Below are positions 53,568 to 62,024 of a stretch of 64,000 nucleotides of DNA, piece after piece; within the stretch, counting starts at the first letter, position 1; every line of letters begins with the position of its first letter. Under the pieces are notes generated by a model. The model did no database searches. It worked only from the letters and a program-made list of their open reading frames with translations, and was not told the DNA's origin. The stretch covers positions 463,727 through 527,726 of the forward strand of contig NZ_BMND01000002.1 in the NCBI RefSeq assembly GCF_014646275.1, read 5' to 3'. This DNA comes from Streptomyces kronopolitis (GTDB taxonomy: Bacteria; Actinomycetota; Actinomycetes; Streptomycetales; Streptomycetaceae). Both the position numbers and the translations under genes were made by a program.

Positions 53568-54181
53568 TTCGGATCTCCTTCTGAACGACTCGGCTGCGGG
53601 CGGAAACGCCGAAGCCCTCCCGTGGCGGTGAGTGGGAGAGCCTTCACGGAAGGTTACTGAAAGGGTGCGCCTGGCACATGCCTGATGGGCAGGTCTACGG
53701 CAATTGACGTATTCTCGCCCCTGCACGCCCCCTCCGGCAGCCTCCGCGCCGGACGACAACCGGCCAGGTCAGTAAGGAGGTTGGCGTCCTGCTGCCACCA
53801 TTGAGCCTGGTGGCTGCGCTGTCGCCGCTCGGTCAATTGCGCGATATTCCCCTCACGGTGGCGGCTGAGCTGGTAGAGCGCGGGCCCGGGCGGCGCGGGC
53901 GCCGTCGGCCGGCGACTCTGGCCGGAATGGGGAGGTACCTCTGAGCAGCCCCGGTCGTTCGGCAGCGGCCTTCCGGCCGTCCGGGGCGGGCACGGGTGCC
54001 GTCCCGAGCGCCCCCCCCGCGTACACCGACGGAGCGGCTCCCCGGCGGCCGGATACCTACAGCTTGGTAAAGAATTGCGGGCCCGACCTGTTCAAGCGGG
54101 GACGGCACACGTCAGGATCCCTCTGTAAGCCTGTGATCAACGCCGCCACGAGTGGCGCACCATGCAGGGGGAATTGACCAC
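53568..54181. promoter_or_regulatory. Divergent gene-free region, Roadblock operon/Tap
   Basis: 614 bp with no credible gene. The section 53660-53720 is AT-richer and suits the Roadblock operon promoter. Near 54060 CTTGGTAAAGAATTG could be part of the peptidase promoter. An AGGGGGA at 54166-54172 is the peptidase ribosome site. Confidence 0.4.
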
Positions 54182-55822
54182 GTGAGAAAATCTGCAGCAC
54201 TCGGCGCCGCCGGCACCCTGGTGACGGGAGCGCTCCTCGCCGGAGCGATATCCGCCACCCCCGCCACCGCCGGTGAGCGGCACCAGGGCGGATCGGCCGA
54301 GTCGCGCGGCGTACAGACCGCCGCCGCGCGCGCCGCCAAGAAGGGCATCCAGTGGCAGGAGTGCCCCGCCGACTGGGGCCTGAAGTCACCGATCCAGTGC
54401 GGCTATGTGGCGGTCCCCGTCGACTACGCCAAGCCCAACGGCCGCACCATCAAGATCGCCGTCGACCGGGCCGTCAGCACCGGCGACAAGAAGGAGCGAC
54501 AGGGCTCCCTCGTGTACAACCCCGGCGGTCCCGGCGGCTCGGGCATGCGGTTCCCGACCCGCATCACCACCAAGAACCCGCTCTGGGCCAAGACCGCCAA
54601 GGCCTACGACTTCGTGGGCTTCGACCCCCGGGGCGTGGGGCACTCCGCGCCGATCTCCTGCATGGACCCGCAGGAGTTCGTCAAGGCCCCCAAGGCCGAC
54701 CCGGTGCCGTCCGGTGAGGCCGACAAGCGCGCCCAGCGCAAGCTCGCCAAGGAGTACGCCGAGGGCTGTGCCGAGCGCAGCCACGGCCTGCTGCCGTACA
54801 TGACGACGGCGAACACCGCCCGCGACATGGACGTGATCCGTGCCGCGCTCGGCGAGAAGAAGCTCAACTACCTGGGCGTCTCCTACGGCACCTACCTGGG
54901 CGCCGTGTACGGGACGCTCTTCCCGGGTCATGTCCGCCGGATGCTCGTCGACAGCGTCGTCGATCCCTCGCGCGAGAAGATCTGGTACCAGGCCAACCTC
55001 GACCAGGACGTCGCCTTCGAGACCCGCTGGGGCGACTGGAAGAAGTGGGTCGCCAAGAACGACGCCGCCTACCACATCGGGGACACCCCCCAGAAGGTCC
55101 AGGCGGCCTGGGAGAAGCTGCGGGCGACCGCGAAGAAGGACCCCATCGGTGGTGTCGTCGGCCCCGCCGAGCTGACCGGCTTCTTCCAGAACGCGCCGTA
55201 CTACGACTCGATGTGGGCCACCGTCGCCGAGGTCTGGAGCTCCTACCGTTCCGGTGACAGCAAGCCGCTGGTCGAGAACGCCGGTCCGAACCTCAAGGAC
55301 ACCGCGGGCAACATCGCCGCGGAGAACGGCAACGCCGTCTACACGGCCGTCGAGTGCACCGACACCAAGTGGCCCACCAGCTGGCAGAAGTGGGACCGCG
55401 ACAACACCCGCACCCACGCCAAGGCACCGTTCATGACCTGGTCCAACGCCTGGATGAACCTGCCCTGCGCCACTTGGCCGGCCAAGCAGCAGCGCGCGAT
55501 CGACGTCAAGACGGGCAAGGGCCTGCCGAGCGTGCTGATCGTGCAGAGCAAGCGCGACGCGGCCACGCCCTACGGCGGCGCCGTGGACCTGCACCACCGC
55601 TTCAAGGGCTCCCGCCTGATCACCGAGCGGGACGCCGGTTCGCACGGTGTCACCGGCCAGGTCAACCCCTGCATCAACGACCGGGTCGACGCGTACTTCC
55701 TGGAGGGGAAGACCGACGCCAAGGACGTGACCTGCGCTCCGCACGCCACGCCCCAGCCGGGCAAGGCCACGGCCAAGGCCGCCGCCGCGAAGGGTGCCGC
55801 CGACCTTCCGGCCGCTCCCTGA
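54182..55822 (+). CDS. Secreted tripeptidyl aminopeptidase
   Basis: A 546-residue exported alpha/beta-hydrolase of the Streptomyces Tap/SlpD family. The signal peptide is MRKSAALGAAGTLVTGALLA with a possible ATA cleavage near residue 29. Core motifs: YNPGGPGGSGM (oxyanion), GFDPRGVGHSAP, nucleophile GVSYGTYLGAVY, Asp in VQSKRDAATPYGG and His in DAGSHGVTG. The C-terminal TAP domain has a Cys pair (NPCIND, DVTCAPH). GTG 54182 with an upstream AGGGGGA. Confidence 0.94.
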   Translation: MRKSAALGAAGTLVTGALLAGAISATPATAGERHQGGSAESRGVQTAAARAAKKGIQWQECPADWGLKSPIQCGYVAVPVDYAKPNGRTIKIAVDRAVSTGDKKERQGSLVYNPGGPGGSGMRFPTRITTKNPLWAKTAKAYDFVGFDPRGVGHSAPISCMDPQEFVKAPKADPVPSGEADKRAQRKLAKEYAEGCAERSHGLLPYMTTANTARDMDVIRAALGEKKLNYLGVSYGTYLGAVYGTLFPGHVRRMLVDSVVDPSREKIWYQANLDQDVAFETRWGDWKKWVAKNDAAYHIGDTPQKVQAAWEKLRATAKKDPIGGVVGPAELTGFFQNAPYYDSMWATVAEVWSSYRSGDSKPLVENAGPNLKDTAGNIAAENGNAVYTAVECTDTKWPTSWQKWDRDNTRTHAKAPFMTWSNAWMNLPCATWPAKQQRAIDVKTGKGLPSVLIVQSKRDAATPYGGAVDLHHRFKGSRLITERDAGSHGVTGQVNPCINDRVDAYFLEGKTDAKDVTCAPHATPQPGKATAKAAAAKGAADLPAAP

Positions 55823-55844
55823 TCCGCACGGCAGAGAGTTGAGA

Positions 55845-55873
55845 GGGGCGGCCGGGATCTTCCCGGCCGCCCC
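55845..55873. terminator. Perfect 13-bp hairpin between convergent genes
   Basis: 55845-55857 pairs perfectly with 55861-55873 around a TCT loop, 22 bp beyond the peptidase stop and 27 bp from the acyltransferase stop. Confidence 0.85.
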
Positions 55874-55900
55874 GCTCGCGTCGCCGTCCGGCCGGCGCGC

Positions 55901-56692
55901 CTATTCCTTGCCCGGGCCCTTCTCGTTCGCCGGGCTCTTTCCCTTCGCCGGGCCCTGCCCCTTCACCTGAGCCTTTTCCTTCCCCTGTCCCCGCCGTCCC
56001 TGAGCGCGTGCCTGGGCCTGTGCCTCGGCCTTGGCCTCGCCCGCGTACTGGTCGACGTACTCCTGCCCGGACAGCGTGAGGATCGCGTACATGATCTCGT
56101 CGGTGACGGCACGCAGGATGAAGCGGTCGTCCTCCATGCCCTCGTACCGCGCGAAGTCCATCGGTGCGCCGAAGCGGATGGTGATCCGCATCGCGCGCGG
56201 CAGCCGCCGGCCGGTCGGCTGGGCCTCGAAGGTGCCGATCATCGCGCACGGCACCACCGGTACACCCGCGATGACGGCCATCGAGGCGACCCCGGTCCGC
56301 CCCTTGTAGAGCCGGCCGTCGTGCGAGCGGGTGCCCTCCGGGTAGATCCCCAGGAGGTGGCCCTTGCGCAGGACGGAAAGCCCCGAGGACAGCGCCGCCC
56401 GGGAGGCGCGGCCCCCGGAGCGGTCCACCGGAATCTGCCCCACCCCGCGGAAGAACGCCGCGGTCAGCCGCCCCTTGAGGCCGGGCCCGGTGAAGTACTC
56501 GGCCTTGGCCAGAAATGTCACCCGGCGCGGCACGATCGCCGGCATCACGAAGTGGTCCGCGAACGACAGATGGTTGCCCGCGATGATCGCCGCGCCCTCT
56601 TCCGGGATGTGCTCCAGCCCCTCGATCCGCGGTCGGAACACCAGCCGCAGCAGTGGTCCGAGGAGGAGGTACTTCAGCACCTGGTAGAGCAC
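55901..56692 (-). CDS. PlsC-type 1-acylglycerol-3-phosphate acyltransferase
   Basis: A 263-residue lysophospholipid acyltransferase. An N-terminal hydrophobic helix (YLLLGPLLRLVF) is followed by HX4D (AGNHLSFADH), the substrate loop GQIPVDRSGG, and EGTR in GIYPEGTRSHDG. The last 45 residues are an unusual Lys/Gln/Gly/Glu/Ala tail (AQAQARAQ, KGQGPAKGK). GTG 56692 (MLYQVLKYLLLGP) with GGGAG upstream is preferred to ATG 56746. Confidence 0.9.
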   Translation of the reverse strand: MLYQVLKYLLLGPLLRLVFRPRIEGLEHIPEEGAAIIAGNHLSFADHFVMPAIVPRRVTFLAKAEYFTGPGLKGRLTAAFFRGVGQIPVDRSGGRASRAALSSGLSVLRKGHLLGIYPEGTRSHDGRLYKGRTGVASMAVIAGVPVVPCAMIGTFEAQPTGRRLPRAMRITIRFGAPMDFARYEGMEDDRFILRAVTDEIMYAILTLSGQEYVDQYAGEAKAEAQAQARAQGRRGQGKEKAQVKGQGPAKGKSPANEKGPGKE

Positions 56693-57279
56693 GGAGCAGC
56701 TCCCTTTTCGGTTGGCTTGCCATGGGGGGAGGCCGTTCAAGGTCATGAGGGCCCGGGACAGCCAGTGAGTTTATGAGCACATGCCGCTACTTGTAACCAC
56801 CTTCGGCCGGATCGATGCTGACGTGTGGACAGCCCGAGGGCCCGGCGGAAGGCCGGTGGGAGACGCGGGACGGATGTGCGTGCGCGCGGCGGCCGCGTGG
56901 CGGCACCCGGTTCGCGAGGCCCGGAAACGGGCGGACGAGGTCCGGACGGCGGGCGCCAGGCTGACCCTGCGCCGCGCCCCATGGAGCCCTGGCGCAGCCC
57001 GCAGCCCGCAGCCCGCAGCCCGCAGCCCGCAGCCCGCAGCCCGCAGCCCGGGGGCGCGGGCTCACGGCTCGCGGCCACGCCGGCCGGAGGACATCCCAGG
57101 CGCACCCCGGCCGGCGCCCCGCATCCCCGCAGCCTGGCAGACGCGCCCGCCGTCCGGGATCCCCTTTGGCATCCGCGGACAACTTTCAACTTCTGCTGAA
57201 CGACGCCGGGTTGGCCCGGCGTACTGTCCGGCAACCGCGCCTGAATCCACGGTTCCAGGCCGAGAACAGGAGTGCAGAG
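56693..57279. other. Gene-free region with tandem repeat
   Basis: 587 bp between divergent genes; the open frames here translate the heptad repeat or look random. An AT-richer stretch at 57178-57200 (CAACTTTCAACTTCTGCTG) is the likely promoter zone of the secreted protein. Confidence 0.45.
56994..57049. repeat. Eight perfect GCAGCCC heptanucleotide repeats
   Basis: Eight uninterrupted 7-bp units, 56 bp, in the intergenic region. Because 7 is not a multiple of 3, the array is unlikely to lie within a maintained gene. It should be prone to slippage. Confidence 0.95.
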
Positions 57280-57966
57280 ATGTCCCGGAAGAAAACAGCC
57301 GGCCGGCGCCAGAAGATCGTCGTCTGCGTCAGCGCCGCGGCGCTGGTCGGCGGTATCGCCATCGCCACCACGGGCACCAGCCAGGCATCGGTGGCCTGTG
57401 ACGGCCTGTCCACCGCGCTGAGCAACAACCAGAAGTTCATCGCCGACCAGCGGGCCCACCCGGACTCCCAGTCGGCGGCACGGATCGCCAACCGGGAAGC
57501 GGTGATCAAGGAGATCCAGGTCAAGCAGAAGGCCGCCGGCTGCTCCTCGGAGGGCGGCGAGGACTCGGCCGGTGCCCCGCCGGCGCAGCAGTCCCCGGGC
57601 GGTGACGCCCCGCCCGCCTCCTCGACGGCGCCGCCCGGCTCGGCGGGTCAGTCCTCCTCGGGTGACCCCTCCGCCTCCGCGGCCCCGCCCGCCGCGGGTG
57701 GCTCGTCGGGCGGCGGTGGCGACGTGGTCTGCCCCGGCTCGACGGTGACCCTGTCCGGCGAGGGCGGCGCACCGGCGGCGTCCAGCGGCCAGTTCCCCGC
57801 CGGCACCAAGCTGAAGGTGACCAACCTGGACAACGACAAGTCGACGACGGTCTCCGTGACCTCGCCCTCGGGCAGCTGTGTGCTGCTGAACAACGCGGCC
57901 TTCGACCAGGTCCGTGAGGCGGGGAAGAACCTGATCCGGCACGCCCGGATCGAGCGCGTCGGCTGA
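57280..57966 (+). CDS. Secreted protein with C-terminal beta-barrel-like domain
   Basis: A 228-residue exported protein. A Tat-like or Sec signal (RRQKIVVCVSAAALVGG, TSQASVACD) is followed by a helical repeat-like region (NNQKFIADQRAHPD), a Gly/Pro/Ser/Ala linker (about 90-145) and a domain (about 148-228) with VVCPGSTVTLSG, FPAGTKLKVTNLDN and SGSCVLLNNAAFDQV. That arrangement resembles a double-psi beta-barrel (RlpA-like). A matched Cys pair suggests disulfides. The function is unknown. Confidence 0.8.
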   Translation: MSRKKTAGRRQKIVVCVSAAALVGGIAIATTGTSQASVACDGLSTALSNNQKFIADQRAHPDSQSAARIANREAVIKEIQVKQKAAGCSSEGGEDSAGAPPAQQSPGGDAPPASSTAPPGSAGQSSSGDPSASAAPPAAGGSSGGGGDVVCPGSTVTLSGEGGAPAASSGQFPAGTKLKVTNLDNDKSTTVSVTSPSGSCVLLNNAAFDQVREAGKNLIRHARIERVG

Positions 57967-57975
57967 CCCCGGTCC

Positions 57976-58016
57976 GGTGACCGGCAACGGAGCCGCCTCC
58001 TCCGTTGCCGGTCACC
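57976..58016 (+). terminator. 17-bp intrinsic terminator
   Basis: 57976-57992 pairs perfectly with 58000-58016 around a 7-nt loop and is followed by TTCTTGT, a partial T tract. It lies 9 bp past the secreted-protein stop, the strongest terminator in the window. Confidence 0.92.
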
Positions 58017-58170
58017 TTCTTGTCTCCTGGGCGTGGATCCAGGGCCCGTACGGGCGACCTCGCGGCGTGGCCACTTGCCCGCCGGCGTCCGGCGGGGTGG
58101 CCTGGGGCCGCCGGGCGCCACGTCCTGTCGGCCCCGCACCCGATCCCGCCGACGTTCCCAGGAGACCTCG

Positions 58171-58584
58171 ATGTCCGTGAGCCGTGGACGCCGATCCGCC
58201 CGTACCGCCGCGCTCGCCGCCCTCTCCACGGCCCTGCTGGGCGTGCTCTGCGCCGTCCCGGCCGGCGCCGACGAGCCGCCGATGGACCAGGGCCTGCAGC
58301 TCACCGTGTCGGGAGCCGCCAACACCTGGGTCCGCGGGGTACGGCTCAGCTGCCCCGACGCCTACCGCCGGCATCCGCACGCGCGCGCCGCCTGTGACGC
58401 GCTGACCTGGGCGCACGGTGATCTGGACGCCCTGCCCGGGGAGCCGCACAGCTGCACCCGGGAGTTCGACCCGGTCACCGTCACCGCGACCGGCACCTGG
58501 CGCGGCAGCCCGGTGAACTGGCGCAAGGAGTTCCCCAACGCCTGCACGATGGACTCCGCCACCGGGCCGGTCTTCCGGTTCTGA
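58171..58584 (+). CDS. SSI-family secreted serine protease inhibitor
   Basis: A 137-residue Streptomyces subtilisin inhibitor-like protein. The signal peptide ends AGADEPP near residue 33. The four disulfide cysteines are at 61, 75, 95 and 125, as in SSI (two disulfides). The reactive-site stretch is CTREFDPVTV against the CPMVYDPV of classical SSI, so P1 is Arg97 and trypsin-like specificity is predicted. The C-terminus NACTMDSATGPVFRF is diagnostic. AGGAG lies 7 nt before the ATG. Confidence 0.92.
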   Translation: MSVSRGRRSARTAALAALSTALLGVLCAVPAGADEPPMDQGLQLTVSGAANTWVRGVRLSCPDAYRRHPHARAACDALTWAHGDLDALPGEPHSCTREFDPVTVTATGTWRGSPVNWRKEFPNACTMDSATGPVFRF

Positions 58585-58618
58585 GCCTGAGCCTGAGCCG
58601 GGCCGCGTCCGGGCTCCC

Positions 58619-58637
58619 CGGGCCCACCACGGGCCCG
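58619..58637. terminator. GC hairpin between convergent genes
   Basis: A 7-bp stem (58619-58625 with 58631-58637) with a 5-nt loop between the inhibitor gene and the small membrane-protein gene. Confidence 0.6.
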
Positions 58638-58663
58638 TGCTCCGGGCCGCCCGGGCGGGGCGC

Positions 58664-58822
58664 TCAGACGGGTCGCGCGGCCACCATCCCGATCGTCACC
58701 AGCGCCAGCACCACCCAGGAGAACCAGAGCCAGCCATTGGCGCCCAACGCCACGGTGTAGGCGGTCGCCACGACCAGTCCGCCCACCGTGCACACGGCCA
58801 TCGTTCTCGCAGATCCGGGCAT
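58664..58822 (-). CDS. Small membrane protein, 52 residues
   Basis: Not an obvious ORF by length but well supported: GAGGAGG lies 7 nt before ATG 58822, and the product has two hydrophobic stretches (TVGGLVVATAYTVALG and WLWFSWVVLALVTIGMVAA). It lies downstream of the CtaG-like gene on the same strand. Conserved small proteins of this kind often accompany cytochrome-oxidase assembly genes, but the function is unknown. Confidence 0.75.
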   Translation of the reverse strand: MPGSARTMAVCTVGGLVVATAYTVALGANGWLWFSWVVLALVTIGMVAARPV

Positions 58823-58927
58823 ACCCGCAACCTCCTCACGGCGGCCCGGGCGTCCATGCCGCGGGCCGCGGCCATGGGACCATCGTCCCCGGCCGCGGCC
58901 CGTACCGCCAGAGTGGCGGGCCTGCCG

Positions 58928-59887
58928 TCAGCGCCCCCGCGCGTGGAGCGAGGCGAGGTAGGCGTTGTACTCGACCAGATCCTTGTCGCCGTCGCGGTCG
59001 GCGGCCCGGTCGGCGCGCTGCGACTGCCGCTCGTCGGACCGGTACCACTGGAAGACCAGCGCGATCAGCACCACGACGGACGGGATCTCGCTGAACGCCC
59101 AGGCGATGCCGCCGGCGGCCGTCTGGTCCGACAGCGCCTCGATGCCGAGCGAGGCCGGCGGGTGCACGAAGGTGTCGACCATCGGCTCCGAGGCCATCAT
59201 CAGCGCGATCCCGAAGAACGCGTGGAACGGCATGCCCGCGAACAGCTCCAGGATCCGCATCACATGGCCGGGACGGTGCGGGCCCGGGTCGACGCCCATG
59301 ATCGGCCAGAAGAACACCAAGCCGACCGCGAGGAAGTGCACCATCATCCCGATGTGCCCGGCCCGCGACTCCATCAGGAAGTCGAACAGCGGGGAGAAGT
59401 AGAGCGCGTAGAGGCTCGCGATGAAGAGGGGGATGGTGAATGCCGGGTGCGTGATGATCCGCATGTAGCGGCTGTGCAGCAGTGCGACCAGCAGCTCGCG
59501 CGGGCCCTTGCGCCCGCGCCCGGCGGTCGGCAGCGCCCGCAGCGCCAGCGTCACCGGCGCCCCGAGCAGCAGCAGGATCGGCGAGAGCATGCTGATGATC
59601 ATGTGCTGGACCATGTGGACGCTGAACATCGCCATGCCGTAGTCGTTCAGCTTGGTGCACATCACCAGCGCCACCGTCAGGATGCCCAGCGTCCAGGCGA
59701 CGGTCCGGCCCACCGGCCAGGAATCCCCGCGCCGCCGCAGCCGGAACACCGCCCAGCCGTAGAGCGCCAGTCCCAGCAGGCAGCCGACGAGGAAGAACGG
59801 ATCACCACCGAACTCCAGGCCCCGCCCCAGCGTGAACGGCGGCAGATCCATGTTCATGCCGTCCATGCCGTGCCCGCTGTGATCCAT
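58928..59887 (-). CDS. CtaG-family cytochrome c oxidase assembly protein
   Basis: A 319-residue membrane protein with about seven helices of the caa3/CtaG family. The N-terminus is His/Met/Gly-rich (MDHSGHGMDGMNMD) and likely copper-binding. The helices hold SVHMVQHMIISML, FFWPIMGVDPGPHR and FAGMPFHAFFGIAL, whose His residues are the family's putative metal ligands. AGGAG lies 8 nt before ATG 59887. It probably loads copper into terminal oxidase. Confidence 0.92.
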   Translation of the reverse strand: MDHSGHGMDGMNMDLPPFTLGRGLEFGGDPFFLVGCLLGLALYGWAVFRLRRRGDSWPVGRTVAWTLGILTVALVMCTKLNDYGMAMFSVHMVQHMIISMLSPILLLLGAPVTLALRALPTAGRGRKGPRELLVALLHSRYMRIITHPAFTIPLFIASLYALYFSPLFDFLMESRAGHIGMMVHFLAVGLVFFWPIMGVDPGPHRPGHVMRILELFAGMPFHAFFGIALMMASEPMVDTFVHPPASLGIEALSDQTAAGGIAWAFSEIPSVVVLIALVFQWYRSDERQSQRADRAADRDGDKDLVEYNAYLASLHARGR

Positions 59888-59930
59888 CCGCTCGCTCCTG
59901 ATTCGTACCGATAGTCCGGCCACAAGACTA

Positions 59931-59968
59931 GAACCGCCCCCGGCCGGAACATCGGCCGGGGGCGGTTC
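59931..59968 (-). terminator. Perfect 16-bp hairpin after pfkA
   Basis: 59931-59946 pairs with 59953-59968 around a 6-nt loop. It lies 73 bp beyond the pfkA stop and isolates ctaG, whose own promoter must then lie within about 43 bp. Confidence 0.9.
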
Positions 59969-60040
59969 GTGCGACGGGGCGTTGCGGAACCGGGGTGGGA
60001 CCCGTTGCGGGCCCGGTCTAACGCGCCGGGCGTGCGGTGC

Positions 60041-61066
60041 TCACAGCACGCACTCGGCCTCGTCATAGCGCGCCTCGGGCACCGTCTTGAGCGTCTCGAC
60101 CGCCTCGGCCAGCGGCACCAGCGTGATGTCCGTACCGCGCAGCGCGGTCATCATGCCGAACTCGCCGCGGTGCGCGGCCTCGACGGCGTGCCAGCCGAAG
60201 CGGGTGGCGAGCACCCGGTCGTAGGCGGTCGGCGTCCCACCGCGCTGGACATGGCCGAGGATGACCGGCCGGGCCTCCTTGCCGAGGCGGTCCTCCAGCT
60301 CCACGGAGAGCTGCCGGGCGACACCGGCGAAGCGCTCGTGGCCGTACATGTCCTTGCCGCCGATGTCGAAGGTCATGCTGCCCTCGCGCGGCTTGGCACC
60401 CTCGGCGACGACCACGATCGCGAACTTCTTGCCGGCCTCGAAGCGTTCGGCCACCCGCGCGGTCAGCTCGTCGATGTCGAAGGGCCGCTCCGGCACCACG
60501 ATGGCGTGCGCACCGGCCGCCATCCCCGAGTGCAGCGCGATCCAGCCGGTGTGCCGCCCCATCACCTCGACGATCATCACCCGCTGATGGGACTCCGCGG
60601 TGGTCTTGAGCCGGTCCAGCGCCTCGGTGGCGACGCCCACCGCGGTGTCGAAGCCGAACGTCACGTCCGTGACCGCGATGTCGTTGTCGATGGTCTTCGG
60701 CACGCCGACGATCGGCAGGCCCGCGTCCGACAGCAGCCGCGCCGCCTTCAGCGTGCCCTCGCCGCCGATCGGGATGATGGCGTCCAGGCCCAGCTCGGCG
60801 ACGTGGCCGCGGGCCCGCTCGACGCCGTCCCGCAGATGGGCGGGCTGCACCCGCGAGGAGCCGAGGATGGTGCCGCCGCGCGCCAGGATGCCGCCGACGG
60901 CATCAAGGTCGAGCTTGCGGTAATCGCACTCCAGCAAGCCCTTCCAGCCGTCGCGGAAGCCGATCACCTCATCGCCGTGATCAGCGGTGGCGCGGTGGAC
61001 GACGGACCGGATGACGGCGTTCAGACCGGGGCAGTCGCCGCCGGAGGTGAGGACACCAATACGCAT
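60041..61066 (-). CDS. pfkA: 6-phosphofructokinase (ATP type, group III-like)
   Basis: A 341-residue glycolytic kinase: MRIGVLTSGGDCPGLNAVIR (nucleotide loop), IPIGGEGTLKAA, GVPKTIDNDI with the catalytic Asp in TIDND, and MGRHTGWIAL. Residue 104 is Gly (GGEGT), the ATP-type residue; residue 124 is Lys, shared with the PPi-using group. This G104/K124 combination is typical of actinobacterial ATP-dependent enzymes. A clear terminator lies beyond the gene. Confidence 0.96.
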   Translation of the reverse strand: MRIGVLTSGGDCPGLNAVIRSVVHRATADHGDEVIGFRDGWKGLLECDYRKLDLDAVGGILARGGTILGSSRVQPAHLRDGVERARGHVAELGLDAIIPIGGEGTLKAARLLSDAGLPIVGVPKTIDNDIAVTDVTFGFDTAVGVATEALDRLKTTAESHQRVMIVEVMGRHTGWIALHSGMAAGAHAIVVPERPFDIDELTARVAERFEAGKKFAIVVVAEGAKPREGSMTFDIGGKDMYGHERFAGVARQLSVELEDRLGKEARPVILGHVQRGGTPTAYDRVLATRFGWHAVEAAHRGEFGMMTALRGTDITLVPLAEAVETLKTVPEARYDEAECVL

Positions 61067-61162
61067 TGCTCGAAAACCCTCTGCAACTCAACCGGGGGCC
61101 CGGACCCCGTCGTCCGGTTGTATCCCGTTCACCCTACAAGCGCGGAGCCATCGGGCACACGA

Positions 61163-61189
61163 ACGCCCGCAGTGCGGGACTGCGGGCGT
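61163..61189 (-). terminator. Hairpin after gatD
   Basis: A perfect 11-bp stem (61163-61173 with 61179-61189) with a 5-nt loop, 69 bp beyond the gatD stop and upstream of pfkA. Confidence 0.8.
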
Positions 61190-61257
61190 ACGAAAGGGGT
61201 GCGATTCCGGCAAACGTCACATGCGAGCGGAGCGCTCGACGGCGCCGCCCACCGGCC

Positions 61258-61986
61258 TCACGCGGGCTGGGTGGCCGCCGCGATCCGCTCCTGGCGCAGC
61301 GCCTCGTACCAGCGGTCCTCCACCGGCGGCAGCGCGTTCACGTCCAGTGCCAGCTTGATCAGCAGATCGGCGATGTGCGGGTTGCGGGCCATCACCGGAC
61401 CGTGCAGATACGTGCCGAAGACGGTGTCGCTGTACGCGCCCTCGTAGCCGTCGCCGACGCCGTTGCCGTTGCCGAACCGCACCTTGGCGAACGGCCGGGC
61501 CGTCTTGCCCAGGTGGGTGACGCCCTGGTGGTTCTCGAAGCCGGTCAGCGGCGGCAGGCCCAACTGCGGGTCGATGTCGGCGAGGACGTCGCCGACGCAG
61601 CGCTCCGCCTCGCCGCGGGTGCTCACCACGTCCAGCAGGCCCATGCCCTGCTGCCGCTCCCCGAGGTCGTTGACGAACTCGTGGCCCAGGATCTGGTAGC
61701 CGGCGCAGACCGAGAAGACGATCGCGCCGTTGGAGACCGCGCGGCCCAGTCCGCCGTCACGGATCAGCCGCTCCGCGGCCAGCCGCTGCGGCCGGTCCTC
61801 ACCGCCGCCGATCAGGTAGATGTCGCCGGAGGTGGGGATCTGCTGGTCGGAGCGCACGTCCAGGCGCTGTACGTCCAGGCCGCGCTGGCGCGCCCGCCGC
61901 TCCACCACCAGGGCGTTGCCCTGGTCGCCGTACGTGCTCAGCAGATCCGGGTAGATCCACACCAGGCGCAGGCTGTTGTCACTCAT
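61258..61986 (-). CDS. gatD: Lipid II isoglutaminyl synthase, glutaminase subunit GatD
   Basis: A 242-residue class I glutamine amidotransferase. Nucleophile Cys94 in FSVCAGYQILG and His195 in FGTYLHGPVMA are in the canonical places. It supplies ammonia to MurT, which amidates the alpha-carboxyl of D-Glu in lipid II. ATG 61986 lies 38 bp after the murT stop. Confidence 0.95.
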   Translation of the reverse strand: MSDNSLRLVWIYPDLLSTYGDQGNALVVERRARQRGLDVQRLDVRSDQQIPTSGDIYLIGGGEDRPQRLAAERLIRDGGLGRAVSNGAIVFSVCAGYQILGHEFVNDLGERQQGMGLLDVVSTRGEAERCVGDVLADIDPQLGLPPLTGFENHQGVTHLGKTARPFAKVRFGNGNGVGDGYEGAYSDTVFGTYLHGPVMARNPHIADLLIKLALDVNALPPVEDRWYEALRQERIAAATQPA

Positions 61987-62024
61987 GCTCGCTCGTCCTT
62001 GTCCGTAAGGTCGGTGGACCGCAC

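Noticed and set aside
53866..53886. GCTGAGCTGGTAGAGCGC resembling a tRNA D-arm
   Set aside because: The downstream sequence cannot form an anticodon stem or T arm, so it is a chance match.
56781..57401. Open frames with PQPAARS repeats
   Set aside because: They are translations of the GCAGCCC array in different frames, with no ribosome site or homology.
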